Assembly: GCA_002699025.1 (NCBI GenBank)
Contig: PABA01000119.1
Coordinates: 1-45,420, forward strand
Origin: Sandaracinus sp.
GTDB taxonomy: Bacteria; Myxococcota_A; Polyangia; Polyangiales; Houyiibacteriaceae
Length of the DNA stretch: 45,420 nucleotides
Reading direction: 5' to 3'
Numbering within the stretch: position 1 is the first letter of the stretch; every line of letters begins with the position of its first letter. Made by a program: the position numbers and the translations under genes. Shown here in pieces: positions 1 to 7,612 of this stretch. Below the pieces are notes generated by a model. It had not been told where the DNA came from, searched no databases, and was given only the letters and a program-made list of their open reading frames with translations.

Positions 1-21
1 CCCCTCCTGGCTTCGGCGGGG

Positions 22-85
22 CGGCTGTCGCCGCGGGGGTCGGGGTTTCGTCGCCACAGGCGACGAGCGGCTGTCGCCGCGGGGG
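22..85 (-). repeat. Hairpin repeat, inverted copy of the 418-513 element
   Basis: Positions 46-84 match the reverse complement of the 39-base unit at 418-456. The element has two adjacent hairpins, CGTCGCC/GGCGACG followed by GCGGC/GCCGC. The loops differ from the other copies while the arms are kept. A shorter partial copy lies at 22-41. The layout resembles REP-type palindromic elements in opposite orientations around a short non-coding stretch. Confidence 0.6.
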
Positions 86-417
86 TCAGGGAACCGGGGC
101 ATGTCCGTACGAGCGCGGGAGCTCCCGAGCCGCTCCTGGCTTCCCCGGACGCCAACCGTCGAGGCGACGGCAACCTGCCCGGGCCACGCTCGCGCCGGAG
201 CGGCCGCGCGGGCTTGGGCTCCTCGACCGCTCCTGCTTGCGCGCTACCGCTCGGGCTCGCGCTTGGGCTCGAGCTTCCGCTCCCGCTCGAGCTTCGCCTC
301 CAACTCCCGCTCCCCCGCTCGCGCGCTCCCTCTCCACCGGGGCCGCCCGCTCCGCACCGCGCCCCACGAGCCACGGATGCCCGCCCTCCGGGATCCGACT
401 CGCCCGAGCTCCCCGAC

Positions 418-513
418 CCCCGCGGCCGAAGGCCGCTCGTCGCCACGGCGACGAAACCCCGCGGCCGACGGCCGCTCGTCGCCACGGCGACGAAACCCCG
501 CGGCCGAAGGCCG
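418..513 (+). repeat. 39-base tandem hairpin repeat, about 2.5 copies
   Basis: Unit 1 is 418-456, unit 2 is 457-495 and a partial unit 3 is 496-513. Each unit holds a GCGGCC/GGCCGC hairpin followed by a CGTCGCC/GGCGACG hairpin and ends in GAAA. The array ends four bases before the stop codon of the leftward acyltransferase gene, so in that gene's transcript it would form hairpins directly after the stop. It could act in termination or mRNA 3' end protection. Confidence 0.65.
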
Positions 514-516
514 CCC

Positions 517-1413
517 TCAGGCGCGCTCGTGCGCCTCGGCCTCGGCCTCGAGCGGGGTCTCCTCCGAGACCGGGGCCGCCTTCGGCGCCGGGGCGCCCGC
601 CCTCGCGGGTAGGCTCGGCCGCTCGCGCTGCTCGACCCACGCCGCGAAGCGCCGCTCGTACTCCCCCTGCACGTCGCGCCGCATCGCCTTGGTGCTCCGC
701 GGGTCCGTCGCCGTGTCGATCACCCCGACGATCTCGAACTCGTAGCGCGCCTTGTCCTCCGGCACGTGCCAGAAGGGGACGCCCTTCATGAGCATGGGCC
801 GGTCCACGCGGATGAAGACCTCGACGATCGGCACCTGGTTGCGCCGCGCGATCTCGAAGGCGCCCCGCTTGAAGCGGTGGAGCCTCCGCGCCAACGAGCG
901 CGTCCCCTCGGGGAAGATGATCAGCGGGTGCCCGGCCGCCACGTGGTCGACCATGCGCTCGAAGGCCGCCGGCTCGAGCGGGTCGTCGCTCTCCCCCGGG
1001 ATGCCGCCCGCCGTCGGGATGTAGTGCGTCGAGCGGAGCAGCGGGCCGAAGAAGAAGTTCCGGTACCAGCTCCCCTTCACGACGCAGGTCAGGCCGCTCT
1101 TCCGGAACCAGTGGAGCAGGAAGATCACGTCGATCAGCGAAGGGTGATTCGCGATCAGCACGTAGGGCCGGCCCTTCAGCTCCTCCGGCAGGGCGATGGG
1201 CTGGTAGTCGAGGAGGCCGATCAGCCGCAGCCAGAAGATGAACGTCCCGTAGCCGAAGCCGATGAGCCGCGTCACCCGCGTCCGCCCGCGCTCCCTCGAG
1301 CCCAGCGAGAGCAGGAAGAGGATCGGCGCGACCACGATGCCGAGCAGGAGGCTGCCCCCGAAGAAGATCAGGAACGAGAGGCCGGTCAGGAAGATGCGGA
1401 GCGGGCGGGGCAA
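517..1413 (-). CDS. PlsC-type lysophospholipid acyltransferase family protein
   Basis: A membrane acyltransferase of about 298 residues, expected to move an acyl chain from acyl-ACP or acyl-CoA to a hydroxyl acceptor at the inner membrane. An N-terminal hydrophobic stretch (residues 8-37) and a second one near 50-68 serve as anchors. The family motif HX4D is at H90-D95, and FPEGTR is at 167-172. The reading frame stays open upstream only as a shadow of the ketosynthase gene. I chose the TTG at 1413, just before the first hydrophobic segment, but no strong ribosome site marks it and the start could lie up to about 70 bases further upstream. The gene follows the ketosynthase on the same strand, so it may load the cluster's product onto a lipid, as acyltransferases in aryl polyene clusters are thought to do. 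A housekeeping phospholipid role is the alternative. Confidence 0.85.
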   Translation of the reverse strand: MPRPLRIFLTGLSFLIFFGGSLLLGIVVAPILFLLSLGSRERGRTRVTRLIGFGYGTFIFWLRLIGLLDYQPIALPEELKGRPYVLIANHPSLIDVIFLLHWFRKSGLTCVVKGSWYRNFFFGPLLRSTHYIPTAGGIPGESDDPLEPAAFERMVDHVAAGHPLIIFPEGTRSLARRLHRFKRGAFEIARRNQVPIVEVFIRVDRPMLMKGVPFWHVPEDKARYEFEIVGVIDTATDPRSTKAMRRDVQGEYERRFAAWVEQRERPSLPARAGAPAPKAAPVSEETPLEAEAEAHERA

Positions 1414-1481
1414 AGGCGAAGCTGCTGACTGCTGGAGCGAACGGTGGGGCGGGCCCGGGAGCCTGGGCTCAGGGGAACGGC

Positions 1482-2729
1482 TCAGGGGACCGGCCCGAAC
1501 ACCATCGAGGTGTTGATGCCGCCGAAGGCGAAGTTGTTGTTCACGACGACCTTCGGCGCGCTCTCGCGCTCGGCCGTCACGTAGTCGAGGGACGCGCAGC
1601 GCGGGTCCGGATTCACGAGGTTCCGCCCCGGGAGCAGGAAGCCGCCACGCATCATGGCCACGCACCAGGCGGCCTCCATCGCGCCGCAGGCCCCGAGCGT
1701 GTGCCCGACGTAGCCCTTGAGCGAGGCGACGGGCACCTCGCCGCCGAAGACCGCGAAGGTGGCCTGGCTCTCGGCGATGTCGCCGATCTCCGTGCCCGTC
1801 CCGTGGGCGCAGACGTAGCCGACCTCGCCGGGCGCCGTCTCCGCGTCCGCGAGCGCGAGCTCCATCACGCGCTGCATGCCCGCCTGCCGCGGCGCCGTCA
1901 GATGCGCCCCGTCGCAGTTGCTCGCGTAGCCTCGGAGCTCACAGAGGATCTCCGCGCCCCGCGCCTTCGCGTGCTCGTAGCTCTCGAGCACCACCGCGCC
2001 CGCGCCCTCGCCGACGACCAGGCCGTCCCGCTCGGCGTCGAAGGGCCGCGGCGCCTTCTCCGGCGCGTCGTTGAACTTGTGGGACGTCGCCATGAGCAGG
2101 TCGAAGGTGACCGCGTTCATGTAGTGCATCTCTTCGGCGCCGCCGCAGATCATCACGTCCTGGATGCCCGCGCGGATCGCCTCGAAGCCCGTGCCGATGC
2201 CCTGCGACCCGCTCGTGCACGCCGTGCAGGTCGACGCGATGCGCCCTCGCACCTTGAAGAACTGCGCGACGTTCACCGCGCAGGTGTGCGTCATGAGCCG
2301 GAAGTAGGCGTTCGACTCGAGCCCCTTCATCGAGTGGTTCAGCACCAGCGGCTTCGAGAAGGCCTCGGTCTCGCTGCCCGAGCCGGAGGTCGAGCCGAAG
2401 GCCACGCCGGTCCGCTCGGACGTCAGCGCCTCCTCGCTCAGCCCGGCTTGCGTCACCGCCTGCTCCGCCGAGTGCACCGCCAGCAGCGCGACCTTGCCCA
2501 TGGTCCGCCGCTTCTTCCGCGGGTAGTGCTTCTTGAGGTCGAGCCCCTCCACGGTCGCCCCGAGGCGCCCGTGCATGTCCGTGATGATGTCCCACTCGGG
2601 CATGTAGCGGATGCCGTGGCGCCCCTCGCGGATCGCGGCCACGGACTCCCCCACGGAGTGCCCGATCGGGCTCGTCACGCCGACGCCCGTGACGACCACG
2701 CGCCGCCCCTCGTCGACCCGCTCAGCCAC
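1482..2729 (-). CDS. Beta-ketoacyl-ACP synthase, FabF-like
   Basis: A 415-residue condensing enzyme that extends an acyl chain with a malonyl-ACP unit. The thiolase-fold catalytic triad is complete: nucleophile C171 in the TAC-TSGSQ motif, H309 in CAHGTGTE and H343 in GYVGHTLGA. Length and order match FabF/KAS II and the single-domain ketosynthases of aryl polyene and type II polyketide systems. The ATG at 2729 precedes the usual first strand (RRVVVTGVG). It lies 147 bases downstream of the halogenase-like gene and just upstream of the acyltransferase on the same strand, so one transcript is likely. The divergent ACP and dehydratase genes at 6.7-7.5 kb are plausible partners. No ketoreductase or enoyl reductase is present nearby, so the pathway must borrow these or make an unsaturated or oxidised chain. 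Confidence 0.92.
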   Translation of the reverse strand: MAERVDEGRRVVVTGVGVTSPIGHSVGESVAAIREGRHGIRYMPEWDIITDMHGRLGATVEGLDLKKHYPRKKRRTMGKVALLAVHSAEQAVTQAGLSEEALTSERTGVAFGSTSGSGSETEAFSKPLVLNHSMKGLESNAYFRLMTHTCAVNVAQFFKVRGRIASTCTACTSGSQGIGTGFEAIRAGIQDVMICGGAEEMHYMNAVTFDLLMATSHKFNDAPEKAPRPFDAERDGLVVGEGAGAVVLESYEHAKARGAEILCELRGYASNCDGAHLTAPRQAGMQRVMELALADAETAPGEVGYVCAHGTGTEIGDIAESQATFAVFGGEVPVASLKGYVGHTLGACGAMEAAWCVAMMRGGFLLPGRNLVNPDPRCASLDYVTAERESAPKVVVNNNFAFGGINTSMVFGPVP

Positions 2730-2876
2730 GGCGCACCTGCCCCGGCTCTGCCGAGCTCGTCTCGCTGTCCTGCTTCACCGTTCCCTCCGACGCATCCATG
2801 CGCGCCGCGCCCCCCACCACGGGAGCTGCTGGACCGCCGTGGGTACCACGCCGGCCCCCCCGTGGCGATCGCTCGC

Positions 2877-4442
2877 TCACGCCGAGAGCTGCTTCCATGC
2901 GTCGTAGAGCTCGCGCGAGCCGCTCATCAGCCACTCCACCAGCTCGCCGTCACCGTCGAGGGCCTGGGCGACCATCGCCTGGGTCTTCTGGAAGATCTCC
3001 TCGTTGCGCGCGTTCACCTCGCGCCGCGAGCGCTTCTTGCCGATCTCCTCCATCACGCCGAAGGACTTCCGCCCCTTGAGCCGGAACTCGCCGGTGTTGC
3101 CGCGGAAGTAGGTCCCGCGCTTCTGCATCTCGGCGGCGGCGCCGGAGAAGAGGTCGCCGAAGTTCGTCAGCGCCTGCATCACCCAGTCCTTGCGCCGGAG
3201 CTGCGTGCGGACCCAGCGCGGGTCGAGGTGCTGGTCGCGGGCGTAGCTGTCGAAGAGCAGGTTGTAGTAGCAGGCCGTGTCGAAGAAGACCTTGGCCTCG
3301 TAGAGCTCGAAGCTGCCGAAGACCGGGTACATGCCCTCGTAGATCACGAGGGTCGTGTCGAAGCGGTACTGCATGAACCGGTCGTAGAGCCGGCCCATCT
3401 CCTCCACGTCCTCGCCGGCGAGGTCCCGGCGCACCAGGTCGGCGATCAGATCGTTCGCCGTCGCGATGAAGTCCGAGCCCGGGCTGTAGAAGGGATCGGC
3501 GAAGGCCGACGAGTCGCCCACGGTGGCCCAGCGCTCGGCGCCGTCGAACCACTGGCGCGTGCGGAAGGCGAGCTGCGTGAAGGCCTCGAGGTCGACGCAC
3601 TCGACGTCCTCGAGGATCTCCGCGAGCGCGCCGTGCTGCCGGAGGTAGTCGACGAAGCCCTCGGGCTTGTGCCGGTCCACGCCCCAGAGCGAGCGATCCT
3701 GCACGAGGCCCACGCTCGTCAGGCCTTCGCGGAGCGGGATCAGCCAGATCCAATAGCCCGGGTACATGAAGTGGTTCGTGCTCAGGACCCGGCTCGTGTA
3801 CCGGGCGCGCGCGCGCCACTCCTCGGGCCCCATCTGATCGAGGTCCTTCACGCCGCGGAAGCGCCCCCAAGCGGAGGCGATCTTGTGCTTCTTCTCCGGG
3901 ACGCGGAGGTCGCGGAGCTTGGCGATCATCGACTCGCGGCCAGTGCCATCGATCACCCAGCGCGCCTTCCACTCGCCCCGATCCTCTCCCTCGACGACCG
4001 TGAAGGTGTGCGAGCCGTCCGCGTTCAGCTTCAGGTCCGCGACGCGCGCCGGCATGCGCACCTCGACGCCGTCCGCGCGGTTCATCTCGAGCAGGTCGGC
4101 CTCGAGGCGGGCCCGGTCGAGCTGGAAGGAGGGATACGGCGGGAGCCCGTCGACGCCGATCTCGCTCATCTCGTGGAGCGACGCGTCCTTCTCGGGCGTG
4201 TCGAAGAAGTAGCGGAGCCCGTTCTTCGGGAGGTGCTCCTTGTAGATGTAGGTGCTCAGCCCCTGCTTGCGCACCAGGTAGTTCGTCGCGATCTCGACCG
4301 TCGACTCGCCGACCTTGTAGCGGCGCTCCTCGCTCTTCTCGAAGAGGGCGACCGAGGCGCCCGGGACCTCGCGGCGGAGCTGGCGGGCCAGCAGGTTGCC
4401 GGCCAGGCCTCCCCCCAGAATGGCGACATCGACCTCGTTCAT
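2877..4442 (-). CDS. Flavin-dependent halogenase-like FAD oxidoreductase (first of a pair)
   Basis: A 521-residue FAD protein of the tryptophan halogenase superfamily. The N-terminal dinucleotide site GGGLAG is at 10-15. A KVGEST segment follows at 43-48. A conserved lysine in LPKNGLR (K73) lies where halogenases keep the lysine that relays hypohalous acid. The halogenase signature W-x-W-x-I-P is intact at W231-P236. These features support a reduced-flavin halogenase or a related monooxygenase; the sequence alone does not tell which. The substrate may be tethered to the ACP, since a ketosynthase follows on the same strand and an ACP lies in the divergent arm. The second member of the family starts 469 bases away in the opposite direction, so the two are probably co-controlled from the shared spacer. 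Confidence 0.85.
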   Translation of the reverse strand: MNEVDVAILGGGLAGNLLARQLRREVPGASVALFEKSEERRYKVGESTVEIATNYLVRKQGLSTYIYKEHLPKNGLRYFFDTPEKDASLHEMSEIGVDGLPPYPSFQLDRARLEADLLEMNRADGVEVRMPARVADLKLNADGSHTFTVVEGEDRGEWKARWVIDGTGRESMIAKLRDLRVPEKKHKIASAWGRFRGVKDLDQMGPEEWRARARYTSRVLSTNHFMYPGYWIWLIPLREGLTSVGLVQDRSLWGVDRHKPEGFVDYLRQHGALAEILEDVECVDLEAFTQLAFRTRQWFDGAERWATVGDSSAFADPFYSPGSDFIATANDLIADLVRRDLAGEDVEEMGRLYDRFMQYRFDTTLVIYEGMYPVFGSFELYEAKVFFDTACYYNLLFDSYARDQHLDPRWVRTQLRRKDWVMQALTNFGDLFSGAAAEMQKRGTYFRGNTGEFRLKGRKSFGVMEEIGKKRSRREVNARNEEIFQKTQAMVAQALDGDGELVEWLMSGSRELYDAWKQLSA

Positions 4443-4910
4443 CGTTCTTCCTCCGCCCCGTTCCTTCCGGCGCCGTTCCTACCTGCGCCGTTCCTACCTG
4501 CGCCGTTGCTCTCGCGCCGTTGCTTCTCGCGCCGTTGCTTCTCGCGCCGTGGCTGGCCTCTTCCTCGCGGCGCCGCCCGGGCACCTCGCGCGAGTCCCTC
4601 GTTCCGGCGGGCCGGTCGCCGTGGCCCCGCGTGCCCTGCGAGGACCGTGCCGCAGCGCCGCCGTGAACGCTTTCCGCGCGTGGGAATGAAGGATTTCAGC
4701 GTTGGCGTCCCCCTGTCTTAGCGTCGTGGGCCGGCCCCGTCCACGTGCCGGAGCGTCACCCGGAGGAGGTTTCGCGGCCGGGCGAAGCGGATGAAGGGTC
4801 GCCGCCGCGGCGTGACGAGCCCTTCGCGGGTGTCATCGTGCGTTCACGCACGTGGGGTGGCGACGCGGCCGATTGCCGGCCCCGGAAGGCGCCCCTAACC
4901 TCGAACGGTG
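4443..4910. promoter_or_regulatory. Divergent spacer between the two halogenase-like genes
   Basis: No gene is seen in these 468 bases. They must carry the promoters for both arms of the cluster. Two structures stand out. At about 4456-4555 there is an imperfect tandem repeat of a 15-base GCCGTT-type unit, three early copies ending CCTACCTGC and later ones ending GCTTCTCGC. At 4837-4852 there is a perfect inverted repeat, CGTGCG-TTCA-CGCACG, 58 bases before the rightward start codon. It could be an operator or a leader hairpin. I cannot place a -10/-35 pair with confidence. Confidence 0.5.
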
Positions 4911-6677
4911 ATGCGCGAGCAGTCGGACGTGATCGTCTGCGGAGGGGGGCTCGCCGGCCTCACCCTCGCCTACCAGCTCCGGAAGGAGAACCCCGAGGCC
5001 AGCGTGACGGTCGTCGAGCGGACCACGCGGCCCCTCCCGGAGGCCTGCCACAAGGTCGGTGAGTCGAGCGTCGAGCTCGGTAGCCACTACTTCGGCGAGG
5101 TGCTCGGGCTGAAGGACTACCTCCAGGCGGAGCACCTGAAGAAGAACGGCCTCCGCTTCCTCTGCGGGGACTCGCGGGGGCCGGTGGCCGAGCGGCCGGA
5201 GATCGGCCCGGCGGAGTTCCCCATCGTGCCGAGCTACCAGCTCGACCGGGGGAAGCTCGAGAACGACCTGCGGGCCTTCTGCGAGGAGCTCGGCGTGGAG
5301 CTCCTCGAGGGCGAGCACGTGCGGGCGATCCGCCTCGGGAAAGACGGCGCGCCCCACGAGGTCGAGACGAGCGCCGGAACGCTGAAGGGGCGCTGGGTCG
5401 TCGACGCGAGCGGGCGGCGGCGCATGCTCTCCAAGCAGCTCGGGCTTCGGCGGCCGAGCCCCAACGCCTCGAGCGCGGCCTGGTTCCGCGTCGCCGAGCG
5501 CGTGCTCCTGAACGAGCTGGTCCCGGAGGGCGAGCGGCTCTGGCACCAGCGCGACATCGACGGCAACCGCTGGCTCTCCACGGTGCACCTGATGGGGCGC
5601 GGCTACTGGGTCTGGCTGATCCCGCTCAGCACCGGCTACACGAGCGTGGGCATCGTCGCGGACGCCGAGCACCACCCCTTCGGCACCTTCAACAAGCCGG
5701 AGAAGGCGCTCGCCTGGCTGCGCGAGCACGAGCCGGTGCTCGCCGAGCGCCTCGAGGGGCGGGAGCTCGAGGACTTCCGCCTGATGCACGACTACAGCTA
5801 CCTCACGGAGCGCATGATCTCGGCGGATCGCTGGGCCTGCGTCGGCGAGGCGGCGGCCTTCGTGGACCCGCTCTACAGCCTCGGGAGCGACTTCCTCGGC
5901 ATGTCCAACTGCTACGCGGCCCGCTGCATCGGCGACGACCTGCGGGGCACGCTCGAGGCGGACGTGGTCGAGGCGCTGAACGAGACCTGGGTGCGGGTCG
6001 CCGAGGACGCGGCGCGCACGCTGAGCGGGAACGGCGAGGTCTTCCCGCACGGCGACATCTTCGGCGCGAAGCTCTGGTGGGACTTCTTCAACTACTGGAG
6101 CTTCATGTGCGCGCACTTCTTCCAGGAGATCTGGCGGGAGGACGCGGCCACGCTGCGGCGCTTCCTCGGGATGCAGGCGCGCTACTACGCGCTGAACTCG
6201 CACGCGCAGGCGATCCTCGAAGCCTGGGGCGCGCTGAAGCCGACGCCCTTCGGCGGCCGGAAGCGCTTCATCGGGCTGCCGAGCTTCCCCTCGACGTTGG
6301 CCGACCAGCACCTCTCGCTCCAGGAGGACCTCGACGTGGAGGGCACCTGGGCGAAGATGGAGAGCGATCTGGCGATCGGGCAGCAGCTCGTGGCCGAGAT
6401 CCTCGCGCACGCGCTGCGGGATCTCGGCCCGGAGACGGCGGCGGAGCTCGGGCGGCGCGCCGGGCTCGACGCGAGCTGGGGCCTCCCGCTGGCCGGGGAG
6501 CGCATCGACGCCGACGCCCTGCCGCGGCGGCAACGGATCGAGAAGCTGCCGCGCATCGCGCGCGACATGGAGCGGGCGCTGGGGCGCGTGGACCCGGGCG
6601 TGCCCCTGAGCGAGCTGCTCGCGCGGGCGCTCGGGACCGGAGCCGAAGCCGGCGCGGAAGCCGAGGCGCGGGCCTGA
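4911..6677 (+). CDS. Flavin-dependent halogenase-like FAD oxidoreductase (second of a pair)
   Basis: A 588-residue paralogue of the protein at 2877-4442, about 65 residues longer because of its C-terminal region. The FAD motif GGGLAG is at 11-16, KVGESS at 48-53, the candidate relay lysine at K77 or K78 in HLKKNGLR, and W-x-W-x-I-P at W233-P238. Catalysis therefore looks intact. A GTG three bases upstream (4908) is an equally possible start. It leads an apparent operon with the ACP (58-base gap) and the hotdog dehydratase (25-base gap), which suggests an ACP-bound acyl substrate. Two diverged copies in one cluster could act at different positions on one product or as a heteromer. Confidence 0.85.
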   Translation: MREQSDVIVCGGGLAGLTLAYQLRKENPEASVTVVERTTRPLPEACHKVGESSVELGSHYFGEVLGLKDYLQAEHLKKNGLRFLCGDSRGPVAERPEIGPAEFPIVPSYQLDRGKLENDLRAFCEELGVELLEGEHVRAIRLGKDGAPHEVETSAGTLKGRWVVDASGRRRMLSKQLGLRRPSPNASSAAWFRVAERVLLNELVPEGERLWHQRDIDGNRWLSTVHLMGRGYWVWLIPLSTGYTSVGIVADAEHHPFGTFNKPEKALAWLREHEPVLAERLEGRELEDFRLMHDYSYLTERMISADRWACVGEAAAFVDPLYSLGSDFLGMSNCYAARCIGDDLRGTLEADVVEALNETWVRVAEDAARTLSGNGEVFPHGDIFGAKLWWDFFNYWSFMCAHFFQEIWREDAATLRRFLGMQARYYALNSHAQAILEAWGALKPTPFGGRKRFIGLPSFPSTLADQHLSLQEDLDVEGTWAKMESDLAIGQQLVAEILAHALRDLGPETAAELGRRAGLDASWGLPLAGERIDADALPRRQRIEKLPRIARDMERALGRVDPGVPLSELLARALGTGAEAGAEAEARA

Positions 6678-6735
6678 TCGCACGGAGCCCGGGCTTGCCT
6701 CGCGTGCCAGACGCGCTACATGGGGCCTTCCACTC

Positions 6736-7023
6736 ATGACCCGCGACGAGATCTACGCGCAGATCAAGGAGATCCTCTCGGACTCCTTCGAGCTCGAGCC
6801 GGAGTCGATCACGATGGAATCGACGCTCTACGAGGAGCTCGACCTCGACAGCATCGACGCCGTGGACATCTTCGTGCAGCTGCGCGACATGACCGGGCGG
6901 CGCCCGGACCCGGAGAAGGCGAAGCAGATCCGGACGGTCGCGGAGCTGGTGGCCTTCGTCGAGGAAGAGATCGCGGCGGCCGAGCGGGGCGACCCGGAGC
7001 CCGAGACGCCGATGCCCACCTGA
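6736..7023 (+). CDS. Acyl carrier protein
   Basis: A 95-residue acidic carrier protein that holds the growing acyl chain as a thioester on phosphopantetheine. The attachment serine is S39 in the DLDSID motif. The body fits the four-helix ACP fold, with the usual ELDLDSIDAVD start of helix 2, and ends in an acidic Pro-rich tail of about 14 residues. It sits between the second halogenase-like gene and the dehydratase and is probably a dedicated ACP. Activation could come from the phosphopantetheinyl transferase at 33.9 kb or from a genomic AcpS. Confidence 0.93.
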   Translation: MTRDEIYAQIKEILSDSFELEPESITMESTLYEELDLDSIDAVDIFVQLRDMTGRRPDPEKAKQIRTVAELVAFVEEEIAAAERGDPEPETPMPT

Positions 7024-7048
7024 GGGTGGGGTCGTCCGCGAGAGCGCC

Positions 7049-7489
7049 ATGGCGCTGAGCTCCGACGAGATCCTGAAGCGGCTGCCGCACGGCGGGCCGA
7101 TGCTCTTCCTCGACGAGGTGCTCGAGGTGGGGCCGACGCGCGTGCGGACGCGGACCGTGCTGAAGGAGGGCTTCCTGCTCGCGGACGGCGAGGGGAAGGT
7201 CTCGCCGCTCGTGAGTATCGAGCTCTTCGCGCAGGCGGCGGCAGCGTTCATGGTGAACCGGGTCGCCGACACGGACCGGCCCTTCGTCCAGGGCGCGCTG
7301 CTCGGCACCCGCAAGCTCGAGTGCCACGTGGACAGGTTCGAGGTGGGCGACGTGCTCGAGGTGGAGGCCGAGGAGGTCTTCGGCGCCGGCGCCCTCGCCC
7401 AGTTCCGCTGCGCCCTCTTCCGCGAGGGCGAGAAGGTCGCGGAGGGCGCGATTAACGTCGTCAGCGGCGCCGACGTCGTCCAGGACTGA
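7049..7489 (+). CDS. Hotdog-fold 3-hydroxyacyl-ACP dehydratase, ApeP/FabZ-like
   Basis: A 146-residue hotdog protein expected to remove water from 3-hydroxyacyl-ACP. The FabZ-type opening motif is LPHGGPM, with H14 as the catalytic histidine. The paired acid is E58 in SIELFAQAAAAF on the hot-dog helix. The PHGGPMLFLDEV form is closer to the ApeP dehydratases of aryl polyene clusters than to housekeeping FabZ (PHRYPFLLVD). The gene follows the ACP by 25 bases and closes the rightward arm of the cluster. The next gene is convergent. Confidence 0.85.
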   Translation: MALSSDEILKRLPHGGPMLFLDEVLEVGPTRVRTRTVLKEGFLLADGEGKVSPLVSIELFAQAAAAFMVNRVADTDRPFVQGALLGTRKLECHVDRFEVGDVLEVEAEEVFGAGALAQFRCALFREGEKVAEGAINVVSGADVVQD

Positions 7490-7612
7490 AGCGGCCCCGC
7501 GCACCCGCTCCTCGGAGAAGCGCCCCCGCCGCACGAGGCGACGGGGGCGTCTCACGTTCCGGACGGCGGAGAGCGGAGAGCGGAGCGCGCCACGACCCGA
7601 GGGAGTGACCGC

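Larger units (their letters stand above)
1..516. other. Gene-poor left edge with GC-rich low-complexity sequence
   Basis: I see no convincing gene here. Long frames are open on both strands, but they are of the kind GC-rich sequence gives by chance, rich in Arg, Ala, Pro and Gly with no domain-like pattern. The part between about 230 and 330 is a run of short degenerate CTC/GCTC repeats. Hairpin repeats sit at both ends and are listed separately. The end of a gene lying further left could reach into this stretch, but nothing visible supports it. Confidence 0.5.

Noticed and set aside
2722-2934. 70-codon leftward frame between halogenase and ketosynthase genes
   Set aside because: It overlaps the end of one gene and the start of the other, and has no ribosome site or recognisable pattern.
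1701-4721. A 1006-codon rightward frame
   Set aside because: It is antisense to the ketosynthase and first halogenase-like gene, whose catalytic motifs are intact. It shows no domain pattern of its own.
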